Shown: positions 7,801-15,946, counted from the first letter of the stretch. The stretch: DNA of 64,000 nucleotides from an uncultured Bacteroidales bacterium (GCA_902774185.1 CACYHE010000003.1:75997-139996), one strand, 5' to 3'. Notes: a model not told the origin generated them from the sequence alone. Translations and numbers: made by a program.

Positions 7801-10142
7801 CGTTCTTCGTACGCCACAACCAAACACCGGTTCTGCGTATCCAACAGGCATCGGTAGATGGTTCGGGTAATATCACTTGGAATGAGTATCCTACTTCAGG
7901 AACACCGACTAACCAGATAACGGGTGCTATTGCTTCTGCAATCACCAAAGATACGGTTTATAACTTCAACTTATCAATGAACGGTAGCGGTGCGTTGTCT
8001 GTGGCAGGTGTAGAATATTACTCCGGTAATTACTATATCCGTACCGATGCAGCGAACAGCAAATGGGATAACTATCGCACCGATCCGGATCACTTGATGA
8101 CCTATTCGGAATACCTCAAGTCCGATGTCGGTTACACCCACTATTATACGCACTGGGTAAATAAAGACGATGTTGGACGCAAGAATGTGAAGTTTGTTAT
8201 CGCCAATGACTATAGTCCGTGTATATCGGATACATTAGCACGTGAAACCGCTTCCGGTACGTGGGCAAATATCGCTACATTTATGGAAGAAGGTGGTGAT
8301 TTGAAACGTAGTGCGAATGTCCGCTTCATGTGGGATATCAAGACGAACAACATCGCTCGCGCATATATTGATGGTGCACAAGAGGATGGTAGTGAGTTCT
8401 TGTTGCTACTCAGCAGTGATAGTAAGATAAAACAAGGAGAGACGACAAAGACGCAAGTTACTTTCTCCGATAATGGTAACTGGATTTATGAGGCCAATAT
8501 CAAAGCACAGCCGAATGCCCAAATTAAGTTGAAGTCTACTTGGGGTACGGGCGGTACAGCTATTGAGCAGTACTTTAAAGGCGCTTCTGATGACACAGAG
8601 ACTCTCGTAGGAGGTAGCGGAGATACCTGGTATGATTTCCGTCTGATATATGACTTTAAGACGAACCGCCTCATGGCATCCTATGTACCTGCTACAGGAA
8701 CCATCAGTACGGACATTCCTATCAATGCTGATGTGATGTTTATCCGTGAACACCAAGGAGATATTGCTCAGTTGACGTTTGTCGACGAAGGTGCTATCTC
8801 GGCGATCAAGACGGCTTACGGCGTAATGCGGTTCAACAAGTGGACGATTAATAACAAAGACAAGAGCACGCATGATCCGTTAGATCCGGACCTCTCTCGC
8901 TATGAGCGTGACTTGTTCTACATCTCGTTCCCGTTCCGTGTGAGCCTTGAGGAGGTATTTGGATTTGGTACGTATGGTACGCATTGGATCATTGAAGAGT
9001 ACGATGGCGCAGGACGTGCCGAGAAGGGCTTCTGGGCAGATAGTCCAACATTCTGGAAATTCATTACGAATCGTAAGGGTAAGTTCTTGGAGCCGAACAC
9101 GGGTTATCTCTTGGCTCTTGACTTAGATGTATTAGGTGAGGCTTCCGATGTATGGGCACATACTGACCAAGTAGAGTTATACTTCCCGTCCTATGGTAAT
9201 TTGGGGAATATTACTTCGTCGAGTGTAACTTACGAAGTTCCGGCACATACTTGTAACATTGGTCCGCGCTTCGAAGGAGGAGATGATCGTCGCATAAAGG
9301 ATAGTCACTGGAATGTAATGTCCGTTCCGACCTATATCAACACCACTAACGTAACGTTTGCTAATACAACGTGGATAACAGAAGGTGATGGACGATTAGG
9401 ACCCAACTTCCTCTACGAATGGAACTCGGCTTCTAATACATTAACAGCACGTTCAGGCGTGGGTTACACGTACCACGCTATGCACGCTTATATGGTACAG
9501 TACTGCGGTAATGTGACATGGTCGACTAGCGTAACACCGGCTGCAGCTCCGAATCGTAATCCTGACGCTCCGCAAGATGCGGAATATCGTCTGGAGTTGC
9601 GTCAGAATGATGTGGCTGTGGATCAGGCATTCGTTCGTCTGAGCGACGATGAGCATGTAACGACCGGCTTTGACTTCAACTACGATCTGTCGAAAGAGTT
9701 CAATAAGAACAAAGCGAATATCTACACGATGGTTACTACGCAGATGGAGGATGGTCCGTCGATCACCGAGACAGCAGGTAACTGTCTGCCGATGAGTGAA
9801 CAGACGACGGTAGTACCGGTAGGTGTTATCGCGAAGACGACGGGCGACTATACATTCGCTATTCCGGAAGGAACGAATGGAGTTGGTGTTACGCTGATCG
9901 ATAATGAGACGGGTATCCGCACCAGTCTGAGCGCATTGGATTACACGATTAACCTCCCGGCAGGTACGTACAATGAGCGCTTCGTTCTGGAGATCTCGCC
10001 GATACGTCCGATCAGTACTGATCTGGAGAATACAGAATACAGAATACAGAATACAGACGTACGCAAGGTGCTCATCGATAACATCCTGTATATCGTGAAG
10101 GATGGCGTGATGTATGATGCCCAAGGAAAGCGTTTACAATGA
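1830..10142 (+). CDS. Giant secreted multidomain surface protein (2,770 aa) with InlB-type repeats
   Basis: An N-terminal extension is followed by a hydrophobic signal core (about residues 27-44, ending QMWA). Recognisable modules: a BIG2-like Ig domain near 375-455, bacterial repeat modules ending in 'KNW' or 'ITANFA' near 545-635, an InlB B-repeat at about 638-714 (YNFVEWYTDA...LYAKW), two starch-binding-like beta modules near 808-1030, a further repeat near 1032-1113 (KFVGWYREA), another InlB repeat at about 1326-1402 (YTFAGWATS...LWAVW), and a long C-terminal region with FYISFPF and LDLDVLG motifs common in Bacteroidales surface giants. The end carries the short tail shared by other secreted proteins here (ILYIVKDGVMYDAQGK). 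An adhesive or glycan-binding role is likely but unproven. A 7-bp tandem repeat at 10027-10054 encodes the linker just before the tail. No clear promoter was found upstream. Confidence 0.8.
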   Translation: MKKINLIKGLWNDSHEKQTPQTFGRYAVMLLMLLTLGVGQMWADAWVCRKTDGGEIATKTVGDKLNGGSEWLYKFETNGGWGSASDVQVLVGTSNSQYTTVNADWEYDSGDNKGVKGDIGSVTFDRSGKWYAVGKYYDCYTQGKDVWCRNTTLSMTGNTPPYWTVNPPAVSSFSVARSGYLAGSGTSEDPYLVASGSTLTLTGSGSQAISDANSSVNYKFGSDAYSTTATKNITVTSSGSIAVKARCKNTSASLDGAETETITIYYAPVSVKDITVYIYVGGHTEGDINSVEMNGCTPYVGTKALTAVKINNRAAGDPKFTLSGNWLYYTFTNVTKVSNITCARSGGNIFTGEITDNVYYTYEGASLPGQCIARTTPTWNVAPANGAAGGSMTATINNVPDGATVTWSSSATSYATVDDGLISYVAAGSATISARIQKAADGDYCALDETISQAITVTSGATVSATRACPEYVSTNSGQVKLDISSTGASTGWYYRVCNSTKTAYYAPDEQSAASNTLSWTMNGSLPTGSNTLVVELYNSARQLVCTSSSVTVNVEIAESVTISAGANGSVSPSGTVYANNNHVHPTITAIPDEHYHFKNWTSSNAAASVADANNATTTVTATASGCTITANFAGDQYTITYKDQGDVAYSGSNEGSLPATHTYGTATALVNGTKNGYNFVEWYTDASCTISAGSSIGATAKTSNFTLYAKWTENMSALSTSCSYNAGTPGYAAPTVSNSATNVGYVTTRTITATAAGTGYTFAGWTLTNCTRTDGGGATANPITVRSNGDGAAVTVVANYNEVLTTNWYISGDGNGTGTDLTPGSPFSGWGTSGTRMQKKSGYSTVEKYYCTFNVTTLATTDDHFPFQVYDGTNHRGYNGYWITKENNSTTVYTGNPTNMKFRPYIAGTYEFEVDNTGANPVLTVHWPVINQLRISSASPADATNVNNFDLADKGSNNWSVKRTLNANTTYTFKMVYDGAWYGDGHAFTRASNTTTGLEDGDNMTLKTDVAGEYTFTFNSSSKNLEITYPAAYTVTYGVGTSYTSMGSASTSPSVTSGNYVLAGTEVAFTATPNLGYKFVGWYREAACTNLVSASNPYEQTINANTTLYAKFEYRVLYIHADWLSWGTAQMTQSTVDRAIYTYEIDPLAVKSGTPSTAEGGHHFHFVNTADNPNDHKAYDYYGVHTPTGSGYLVDGDIHLTDPGNATIQFDLTRKSKITITLTLQTIDDATKPTLNIDADPYYTVNTAKGGSGTAGTSVSPASVEARSGANSAEITASINPGYSLVNWTASSANITINSPNSTTTTVRASADGTITANARAHTYTIHFNGHGNTGGGTADQAAVVYDVSTALTANGFTKTGYTFAGWATSEDGEKVYDDEDSVLGLTTTDNGTVNLWAVWTPNPYTVVLDKQTSAEGYGGNAGTVTNQTVTFDATPAAVSGTMPSAANGYAFMGFYSATGGNGRRFIDPSGNWVTSAGDTISGGNWVHDGDVTLYAYYKKAEITNLALDAATVEPEATVGVTPTISPTPAGTTIICWEVQYAATGNPLSPQPGMTWSAGKLTFDAPAASGLYKIVATLKTGDDCDGGTTLSSSFVNFQVAGSHTVTVAYKYSGTDIAASTSVTGRPLDWSDPITAPDIFGYTFDHWTAGDGITLSEDGESDFGEDESSSATIYIKAIYDGTLTANYTPKSLIYFKNTLGWSSVYVNFYGEDGYWDDKGSGNKSVTNRNKAMSRIGETDVWYYDYGAASITPTKWVAFTQDSQNGDGSGAQNFWASGTGEPVSYPARRADDLADKAGETGFYAATPMFVPLAGQTPITKNESGGGKALYYNSGYWTKYLPGTGYTLEIYNAAGNSKLKEMDFSSADELMPMKAVADLEANTTYKFQIKRHGDVYLGNSGTMTYTNHGQSTPWEMTNSGFSMCGITTTAAGDYTFNFSYSANASNQYRLRISVDYPVADGDYRLVYTDGTRSGRLKPSAIVQKENDGSAIVSFFVRHNQTPVLRIQQASVDGSGNITWNEYPTSGTPTNQITGAIASAITKDTVYNFNLSMNGSGALSVAGVEYYSGNYYIRTDAANSKWDNYRTDPDHLMTYSEYLKSDVGYTHYYTHWVNKDDVGRKNVKFVIANDYSPCISDTLARETASGTWANIATFMEEGGDLKRSANVRFMWDIKTNNIARAYIDGAQEDGSEFLLLLSSDSKIKQGETTKTQVTFSDNGNWIYEANIKAQPNAQIKLKSTWGTGGTAIEQYFKGASDDTETLVGGSGDTWYDFRLIYDFKTNRLMASYVPATGTISTDIPINADVMFIREHQGDIAQLTFVDEGAISAIKTAYGVMRFNKWTINNKDKSTHDPLDPDLSRYERDLFYISFPFRVSLEEVFGFGTYGTHWIIEEYDGAGRAEKGFWADSPTFWKFITNRKGKFLEPNTGYLLALDLDVLGEASDVWAHTDQVELYFPSYGNLGNITSSSVTYEVPAHTCNIGPRFEGGDDRRIKDSHWNVMSVPTYINTTNVTFANTTWITEGDGRLGPNFLYEWNSASNTLTARSGVGYTYHAMHAYMVQYCGNVTWSTSVTPAAAPNRNPDAPQDAEYRLELRQNDVAVDQAFVRLSDDEHVTTGFDFNYDLSKEFNKNKANIYTMVTTQMEDGPSITETAGNCLPMSEQTTVVPVGVIAKTTGDYTFAIPEGTNGVGVTLIDNETGIRTSLSALDYTINLPAGTYNERFVLEISPIRPISTDLENTEYRIQNTDVRKVLIDNILYIVKDGVMYDAQGKRLQ

Positions 10143-10185
10143 TGCGAATGGTGCAAATGGTGAAATGGTGAAAATTATGATAGAT

Positions 10186-10536
10186 ATGAAAAAGTTTATG
10201 ATGATAATCATGGCGGTGGCGCTGATGGCGCTGCCGACCATGGCGCAACAGCCGGATTGGAAATCCACATCGACTATGCAAGGAACGGGAAGCGCTTATG
10301 CACCGCAGGTAATGGAGGTTGGCGCAACGACCGTACCGACGATCGCTACGACGACGGAGAGTTATTCGCCAGCAAAAGCACCCAGTGGTCCGCGTAGAGG
10401 TTTTGACCATGGTGCAGAAACCGGGCAATCTACTGAATTTCCTATCGGCGATGCGGTATTGCCTTTGATGCTGATGGCAATGCTTTTTGCGGGAGTGGTG
10501 TACACTCGCCGCAAGAAGCAGGCAGCTAAGAGCTAA
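10186..10536 (+). CDS. Small secreted protein with C-terminal membrane anchor
   Basis: 116 residues from ATG 10186 (MKKFMMIIMAVALMALPTMAQQ, a signal peptide). The in-frame ATG at 10114 would give an unlikely N-terminus inside the giant gene; ATG 10177 is a second possibility. After the signal peptide comes a Thr/Ser/Pro-rich stretch, then a hydrophobic segment (AVLPLMLMAMLFAGVVY) and a basic end (TRRKKQAAKS), like a single-pass membrane anchor with a positive stop-transfer tail. It follows the giant gene by 43 bases and probably shares its transcript, so it may help anchor or process the giant protein. Its stop codon lies inside a 7-bp tandem repeat. Function unknown. Confidence 0.65.
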   Translation: MKKFMMIIMAVALMALPTMAQQPDWKSTSTMQGTGSAYAPQVMEVGATTVPTIATTTESYSPAKAPSGPRRGFDHGAETGQSTEFPIGDAVLPLMLMAMLFAGVVYTRRKKQAAKS

Positions 10537-10551
10537 GAGTTAAGAGGTAAG
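10524..10551 (+). repeat. Heptad tandem repeat AGNTAAG x4 across a stop codon
   Basis: Four 7-base units at 10524-10530, 10531-10537, 10538-10544 and 10545-10551 (AGCTAAG, AGCTAAG, AGTTAAG, AGGTAAG). The stop codon of the small membrane protein (10534-10536) is in unit two. Confidence 0.9.
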
Positions 10552-10605
10552 AGTTTACCAAACCCTCCGAAAGGAGAGGTATTTTTCATAATATTTTTAT
10601 ATTCG

Positions 10606-10641
10606 CCACTGCCACTCGTGAGAGCCGCAGTGGTTTTTTTT
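10606..10641 (+). terminator. Rho-independent terminator of the giant-protein operon
   Basis: CCACTGC (10606-10612) pairs with GCAGTGG (10627-10633) and is followed directly by eight T residues. Confidence 0.85.
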
Positions 10642-10660
10642 GAATTTTTTTGTCAAAAAA

Positions 10661-10692
10661 TTTGCATATGTCAAAAAAAAGCAGTAATTTTG
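10661..10692 (+). promoter_or_regulatory. Promoter of initiator tRNA and nuclease gene
   Basis: TTTG at 10661-10664 and TAATTTTG at 10685-10692, separated by 20 bases. The expected start of transcription is about 20-25 bases upstream of the tRNA. Confidence 0.75.
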
Positions 10693-10722
10693 CACCCGCT
10701 TTCGTGAAAACGGGAGATATAG

Positions 10723-10797
<75 letters not shown>

Positions 10798-10799
10798 AT

Positions 10800-12074
10800 A
10801 TGAAAAAACACGTATTCTTTTTTCTGATCATTAGCACGCTCTCCGTTCATGCGGTGGAGCGTGTTTCGTTAGCGCAGCTTCAATCGGATTGGAGCCGGTA
10901 CTTGAATCACGACATTCAGCTCACTACGCCGCTTGTTGTATGCGGCAGTTTCTACGACAGTCTGCTGTTGGCACCGGAGCGTTTGTTCTGTCCCGAAGAG
11001 CGCGCAGTGGGTCTGGCGGATGGGGACAGTACGGCGTACTACGCGCTTGTGGCACAGAACTATCAGTCCAGCGTATGTCTGCATTGCCGTAATCAGTATT
11101 ACAAAGTGCGGACAGGGGACAAGGTGAAAGGCTTGAAAGTGCGTGTGACGGGAGAACGGCAGTTGCTGACGGGTAAGTCCATCTCTACCCGCCATGCGGC
11201 GCAGGACCGTTTGCCCAAACCGAAGAAAGGGGAGTTGCGTGTGGTAGGAGCGAATATCGAGAACTACTTCGCGGACTTAGGCGGTTATGCCCATAAACGT
11301 ACGACTACTGCCCAACAAGCCTTGAAGACGCAGAAATTAGTGAGCGCCATGCAGGCGATGCATGCCGATATCTTCGCTTGCTGCGAGATGCAGGTGGGAG
11401 ACAAAGCACCGAAAATGCTTTTAGCGGCATTGAACAAACAACGCAACCGTTATGCGTACGTGACGATGCCCATGTCGGATATCGATCGTATAGGCGGGTG
11501 TTTTATCTATGATAAGGAACGCGTGCGCCCGTACGCGCAACCGATATCGGCGTATAGCGATACCGCCGATCATTACTATGCCCGGATGTTTGCCGTAGGA
11601 TTCGAAGAGATAGCGACAGGGAAGAAGTTGATTATCGGTCTGAACCATTTCAAGTCCAAACGTCCCGGTCGTACCCAGTATGACACGAACATGCGTCGTA
11701 TGCAGAACGCCGATTCGCTGATGGCGATGTTGCCGCAGGCAGTGGAGATGTTCGGAGACGAGGATATATTGCTCTTAGGCGACTATAACTGCTACACACA
11801 GGAACAACCGATACAGGCTATCGTGCGTGCCGGGTATGCGGATATGTTACCGCTGGGCAATGCCGGTGATTACTCGTATAGTTTCCGAGGGGAAGCCGGC
11901 TACCTGGATCGCTGTTTTGCCAACCCGTCGATGGCGACGCAGATCGTACGCGTTCGTCCCTGGCATATCAATGCCGATTGGTACTACCAGCATGGCGCGT
12001 ATAAGATGAAGGACTCCTCCTTGCACCGCTATGCTGACCATGATCCCATCATTGTGGATATTCAGTTGCATTAA
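10800..12074 (+). CDS. Secreted endonuclease/exonuclease/phosphatase-family protein
   Basis: 424 residues from ATG 10800, which gives a normal signal peptide (MKKHVFFFLIISTLSVHA); the frame also runs back through the tRNA, but that part is not a gene. An N-terminal ~110-residue beta-rich part resembles an OB-fold. The catalytic EEP domain follows: NIENYF near 152-157, ACCEMQ near 195, NHFKSK near 283, GDYNCY with D328 and N330, and the final DHDP with D413, H414, D415. All expected acid and His positions are present, so it is probably active as a Mg-dependent nuclease or phosphodiesterase outside the cytoplasm. It starts two bases after the tRNA CCA and has no promoter of its own. Confidence 0.85.
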   Translation: MKKHVFFFLIISTLSVHAVERVSLAQLQSDWSRYLNHDIQLTTPLVVCGSFYDSLLLAPERLFCPEERAVGLADGDSTAYYALVAQNYQSSVCLHCRNQYYKVRTGDKVKGLKVRVTGERQLLTGKSISTRHAAQDRLPKPKKGELRVVGANIENYFADLGGYAHKRTTTAQQALKTQKLVSAMQAMHADIFACCEMQVGDKAPKMLLAALNKQRNRYAYVTMPMSDIDRIGGCFIYDKERVRPYAQPISAYSDTADHYYARMFAVGFEEIATGKKLIIGLNHFKSKRPGRTQYDTNMRRMQNADSLMAMLPQAVEMFGDEDILLLGDYNCYTQEQPIQAIVRAGYADMLPLGNAGDYSYSFRGEAGYLDRCFANPSMATQIVRVRPWHINADWYYQHGAYKMKDSSLHRYADHDPIIVDIQLH

Positions 12075-12151
12075 AAAATCACCTCAAAAGCGCTTGATTT
12101 TCGTTGTTTTTGATAAAAAATGCGTAAAAATGCACAATTTTTGAATTTTTG

Positions 12152-12183
12152 TTTGCATACGTCAAATAATTGTTGTATCTTTG
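12152..12183 (+). promoter_or_regulatory. Promoter of the small membrane protein gene
   Basis: TTTG at 12152-12155 and TATCTTTG at 12176-12183 with a 20-base spacer. The gene starts at 12433, so the transcript has an unusually long, A+T-rich leader of about 240 bases containing the structured element at 12238-12353. Confidence 0.75.
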
Positions 12184-12237
12184 CAGCGAATTTTTGATGT
12201 TATTAATTATTATAACCAAAAAAGTTTAAGAAAAATA

Positions 12238-12353
12238 GATTTATCGATTTTCTTTAATCGAATCTTTATTTTAAAACTACTCATTTAAATAAATTTAACG
12301 ATCACTTTTAAAACAAAGTTTTCTGATTTTTACAAAATCAAAATCAATAAATC
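12238..12353 (+). ncRNA. Structured leader element, copy A
   Basis: The ends pair: GATTTATCGATTTT (12238-12251) with AAAATCAATAAATC (12340-12353), one C-A mismatch. A second hairpin GATTTT-TAC-AAAATC (12325-12339) abuts the 3' strand. A central 16-mer TTTAAATAAATTTAAC (12284-12299) is identical in copy C at 40074-40089. Related copies lie at 31081-31202 and 40020-40139. It sits 80 bases upstream of the 12433 gene. Confidence 0.55.
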
Positions 12354-12432
12354 TTCAAAAAATACCAAAAAAATCCAAAAATTATTTAGATAGATCAAAA
12401 TTTTATTAACCCTTTAAAATATTTTAAAAATT

Positions 12433-12987
12433 ATGGATGCAAAACTTCTGAAAGAGAATGCAAAGTGCATTAAGTCTGTAGCAATGCTTTTTGCTATTGC
12501 AGGTATCGTATTTTCGGTATTCAAAATGATCCCCAGCTTCCTGAGCTCGGTTAGTTGGTATGCTACTTTGGCAGCTATGGTTCTCATCGTAGGTCTCGTT
12601 TACGCGTTCAACCTCTTTGATAAATTCGCTAAGGCTGTTAAGGAAGACGAAGTAAAGGCTTTCAAGCAATTCAAGTTGGCTGCTATCCTTTTCTTCTCTG
12701 CACTGGCTGTAGCTAACCTGCCGTTCATCGGTGGTTATTTTGCTGCTATCTGCGTAATCGTTGCTGCTGTATTCATGATGCTGGCTGCTAAGGCTTTGAA
12801 GGCTAATCAACCTGAGTTCAAGCTCATCTTCATTGCTGCTATCATCGGTATCGTAGCAGGTGTATTCGAGCTCATCGGTGCAATTCCTGTTATCGGCATC
12901 GTATTCAACGTAATCGGTCGTCTGGCTGACGTAGCAGTATTCGTTCTGATCCTCATTGCAGGTATCAAGTTCGGTAAGGCTGCATAA
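12433..12987 (+). CDS. Small multi-pass membrane protein, unknown function
   Basis: 184 residues with about five hydrophobic helices (near 15-35, 42-60, 80-97, 101-120, 132-178) and short charged loops such as KFAKAVKEDEVKAFKQFK. No signal-peptide cleavage site and no recognised catalytic motif. I do not recognise the family. It is monocistronic: its own promoter and long structured leader lie upstream and a strong terminator follows. Codon use looks like that of a well expressed gene (many GCT, GTA and CGT codons), and the leader suggests regulation at the RNA level. Confidence 0.75.
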   Translation: MDAKLLKENAKCIKSVAMLFAIAGIVFSVFKMIPSFLSSVSWYATLAAMVLIVGLVYAFNLFDKFAKAVKEDEVKAFKQFKLAAILFFSALAVANLPFIGGYFAAICVIVAAVFMMLAAKALKANQPEFKLIFIAAIIGIVAGVFELIGAIPVIGIVFNVIGRLADVAVFVLILIAGIKFGKAA

Positions 12988-13010
12988 GTTGCGGAAAAAC
13001 AAAATAAAAT

Positions 13011-13040
13011 AGAGAGTCCGATGGGCTCTCTATTTTTTTT
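13011..13040 (+). terminator. Rho-independent terminator
   Basis: AGAGAGTCC (13011-13019) pairs with GGGCTCTCT (13023-13031) with one T-G wobble, loop GAT, followed by a run of eight T at 13033-13040. Confidence 0.88.
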
Positions 13041-13234
13041 GTGTCTATCGTATGTCGCAATTTAAGAAAATAAACAAAGATAAACACTTTTAAATGCTTT
13101 CAATGCTTCGCATTCTGTGTATCAAACGCTTGAGCAGCTATATAAGTGAACTTCTCTATCTGCTCAATCCCCTTAATCCACACTCTCCGAGTAAAACCAT
13201 TTAAAAGCGATAAACATAGATTAAATTTAGTCTG

Positions 13235-14179
13235 CTATATGGATAGTCCCCTCACCACACAGATGCTGTAGAGCATGCCGATGAGCATGGTGAATTTGAC
13301 GACTTGCTGACAGGTCTTGTAATCCGACGGGATCTTCGCTGCCCAGAGTAACCAAAGGCTGCATAAGAGCGGTGTGACGATGCCAAAGAGGATATAACGC
13401 GTGCTGAGGCTGCTCCAACCGATAGGGAAGGGCAGAGCGTGATACCACAGATGACCGATGATAGCCAGGGTCAGGAGGATAAGACAGGTGACGAACACTT
13501 TGGTCCATTTATTACCCCATACAACCGGCATGGAGTGACATTCCAGTTCACGGTCTCCCATCTGGTCCTGCATGTCTTTGATGATCTCTCGGATCCACGT
13601 GAGCAGGAAGGCAAAGAGCGCAAAGCCGCCGAGCCATGCGTAGAGGTCATGCGGTAGGGTGAGGTAAGGGAGGATCGTCGCAAAACGCAGTTGGAGCAAG
13701 GCGGTGTTGGTCATGGCTACCAGCATAGGCGTCAGGGCAGCCAGCAGAGCGATGATCAGGTTTCCGACCATGAACAGGCGTTTGTAACTGGACGAATAGA
13801 ACCATAACAAACCCGGTACGACGACAAAGAGAATGCCCATCGTCAGGCTGCGTAATAAGATTGCCAAGACAATACCGCAAGCGATACCTAAACCGCTTAA
13901 AACCAGACTGAACCGCATAGCTGCCGGTTTGCTGATGGTACGCGTGACGATCACTTCGTCCGGTCGGTTGATGCGGTCTATCTTCACATCAAAATAATCA
14001 TTGATGACATATCCTCCTGCAGCAATCAGTACGATCGCCAACATGAGGAGTACCAGCATAAGCGTAGGCATCTGTTCGTCAAATGCCGCTTGCCGCAAGA
14101 TCGGTACGGCAACCCACTTCTCCATCAGCCACACCAAGGCACCGAGGAAAAGCAGGTTGCTCCACCGAACGAGGCGCAT
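13235..14179 (-). CDS. UbiA-family prenyltransferase
   Basis: 314 residues from ATG 14179; a TTG 12 codons upstream (14215) would start inside a 7-bp repeat and is less likely. Many membrane helices. The first prenyl-diphosphate/Mg motif is N60-D61-x2-D64-x3-D68 (NDYFDVKIDR) and the second acidic motif is DMQDQMGDRE. Bacteroidetes members are usually annotated as geranylgeranylglycerol-phosphate geranylgeranyltransferase-like, but the real acceptor is often unknown; a quinone or polar-lipid precursor is possible. It lies downstream of the GH13 gene on the same strand with 61 bases between, so it is probably co-transcribed. Confidence 0.85.
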   Translation of the reverse strand: MRLVRWSNLLFLGALVWLMEKWVAVPILRQAAFDEQMPTLMLVLLMLAIVLIAAGGYVINDYFDVKIDRINRPDEVIVTRTISKPAAMRFSLVLSGLGIACGIVLAILLRSLTMGILFVVVPGLLWFYSSSYKRLFMVGNLIIALLAALTPMLVAMTNTALLQLRFATILPYLTLPHDLYAWLGGFALFAFLLTWIREIIKDMQDQMGDRELECHSMPVVWGNKWTKVFVTCLILLTLAIIGHLWYHALPFPIGWSSLSTRYILFGIVTPLLCSLWLLWAAKIPSDYKTCQQVVKFTMLIGMLYSICVVRGLSI

Positions 14180-14201
14180 TATGTCTTTAAATAGTTCCAA
14201 A

Positions 14202-14229
14202 ATTTCAAATTTCAAATTTCAAATTTCAA
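14202..14229. repeat. Heptad tandem repeat ATTTCAA x4 between genes
   Basis: Four exact 7-base units (14202-14229), followed by a partial unit, fill the gap between the UbiA start and the GH13 stop. Confidence 0.92.
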
Positions 14230-14240
14230 ATTGCTCAAAA

Positions 14241-15881
14241 TTAGCGAATTTTGAGTATTACTCCTTTCCAGGCTCCTAATTTGAGTTCGACGATGCCGTC
14301 GGGCACAAAGGCGATGGATTGCTTGGAGCCGGTGAGCAAGTCGGTAGCCGTAGCTTGGGCTTTGCCTTCCAAACCGAGATAGACAAAGGCATCGTTCGGG
14401 ATGCGCACACGGATCATGTCTTCCCGATCGTGGAAGTTAACGACCACTAACAGCGTCTCCCCTTTGGTATGGCGGATAAAGGCGAACTGCTCATGTTTGT
14501 TAAACCCGTCCCCTTGGGCATAGGTGATATCGTACATGGCACCTTTCTGAATGGCTTTGTTATCGCGTGCCAAGGTGAGCAGTTTGCTATAGAAACCGCG
14601 TAACTCATGTTGCGCATCGGTCATCTTGGCGCCATCGAATTTCCCTTTGTTCGCCCAAGCCTGGATGCTCTTGATACCCCAGTAATCGAAAATGGTGGTA
14701 CGTCCGTCGATGCCGGAGAACCCTTCCATATCCATACCTCGTTCGCCTACTTCCTGGCCGGAGTAGATCATCACCGGACATTGGTTGAGCGTAGCCGCTA
14801 CGATCATCGCCGGTTCCGCACAACGGCCGCTACCGCACCAGAAACCGGAAGCGATACGTTGCTCGTCATGGTTCTCGAGGAAATAGAGCATGTGGTTGAT
14901 GCGCGCTTCGCCGTGTTGCAACCATTGGGCCGTGATGCCTTCAGCAGGATACCCTTTGCTGGTCACTCCACGCAGGTAATCGTACATACCCACTTTGTCG
15001 TACAGGTAATCAAAGCCGGCAGCTAGGTATGCGTCGTACTGGTTGGGATCGTAGCACTCGCCGATGAAGATGAATTTCTTATGTTTCTTACGCACTGCGG
15101 CAATTGCCCAAGCGAAGAACTCGACAGGCACCATCTCCGCCATATCGACGCGCACACCGTCAATGCCTTTGTCCGCCCAGAAGAGCAGGATATCGCGCAT
15201 CTTGATCCATGTGTTAGGAATGGGGTTGAACTGTTTCTCTCTGCCCCCCTGGTAGAAGACGCCGTAGTTCAGTTTGACGGTCTCATACCAATCGTTCTCC
15301 GAAGGATGGGAGGTGAAACAGTCGTTACCGGTTACCTTGGCAGGAAACTCTTCGTATCCCTGAAGGTCCTTGTCCATCGTGAAGCGTTCTCCGGGCAGGT
15401 AGTAGAAGTTATTGAGCGGAGAGAACGCCCATTCGGGATGATCGGTCTCGCCTAAGTCTTCCACTCCTTTGGGTTTGCAAACACTCTTGTATTCACGTGC
15501 CACGTGGTTGGGAACGAAGTCGATGATGACACCGAGACCGGCATCATGGGTACGTTGCACGAGTGCTTCAAATTCCTCCATACGTTTGGCTTCGTTCTTC
15601 GCCAAGTCCGGATCTACATCGTAGTAATCGGTGATGGCGTATGGGGAACCGGCTTTGCCTTTGGTGATGGCAGGGTTGTTGTAGTGAGCAGTGGCATGGC
15701 GGATGACGCCGGTGTACCAGACATGCGTAGCCCCCAAGTCCACGATGGACTTGAGAGCACGCTCGTTGATGTCTATAAACCGTCCGCAACCGTTCTCTTC
15801 CTTCGTTCCGTTATGTTTGCGCGTCTCGTTGTAGTTGGCAAACAAACGAGGGAAGAGTTGATAAATGATGAGTTTATTCAT
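14241..15881 (-). CDS. GH13 alpha-amylase family glycosidase, cytoplasmic
   Basis: 546 residues from ATG 15881 (MNKLIIYQLFPRLF); eight extra upstream codons in the same frame lack support. The GH13 barrel motifs are present in order: IDFVPNHV, GVRVDMAE with nucleophile D246, IGECYD with acid/base E275, and ENHDEQR with D339. No signal peptide, so it probably acts inside the cell on imported alpha-glucans or glycogen-like storage. A short beta-sandwich typical of GH13 domain C follows at the end. It sits behind ackA on the same strand (65-base gap filled partly by an 8-bp repeat). Exact specificity cannot be read from sequence. Confidence 0.9.
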   Translation of the reverse strand: MNKLIIYQLFPRLFANYNETRKHNGTKEENGCGRFIDINERALKSIVDLGATHVWYTGVIRHATAHYNNPAITKGKAGSPYAITDYYDVDPDLAKNEAKRMEEFEALVQRTHDAGLGVIIDFVPNHVAREYKSVCKPKGVEDLGETDHPEWAFSPLNNFYYLPGERFTMDKDLQGYEEFPAKVTGNDCFTSHPSENDWYETVKLNYGVFYQGGREKQFNPIPNTWIKMRDILLFWADKGIDGVRVDMAEMVPVEFFAWAIAAVRKKHKKFIFIGECYDPNQYDAYLAAGFDYLYDKVGMYDYLRGVTSKGYPAEGITAQWLQHGEARINHMLYFLENHDEQRIASGFWCGSGRCAEPAMIVAATLNQCPVMIYSGQEVGERGMDMEGFSGIDGRTTIFDYWGIKSIQAWANKGKFDGAKMTDAQHELRGFYSKLLTLARDNKAIQKGAMYDITYAQGDGFNKHEQFAFIRHTKGETLLVVVNFHDREDMIRVRIPNDAFVYLGLEGKAQATATDLLTGSKQSIAFVPDGIVELKLGAWKGVILKIR

Positions 15882-15909
15882 GTGTGTTGTGTTTTTCTTT
15901 GGCAAAATA

Positions 15910-15940
15910 CTAGGAACCTAGGATCCTAGGACCCTAGGAT
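15910..15940. repeat. Octad tandem repeat CCTAGGA(N) between ackA and GH13 gene
   Basis: Units CTAGGAA, CCTAGGAT, CCTAGGAC, CCTAGGAT follow one another. Each unit contains the palindrome CCTAGG. Confidence 0.88.
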
Positions 15941-15946
15941 GACTAG

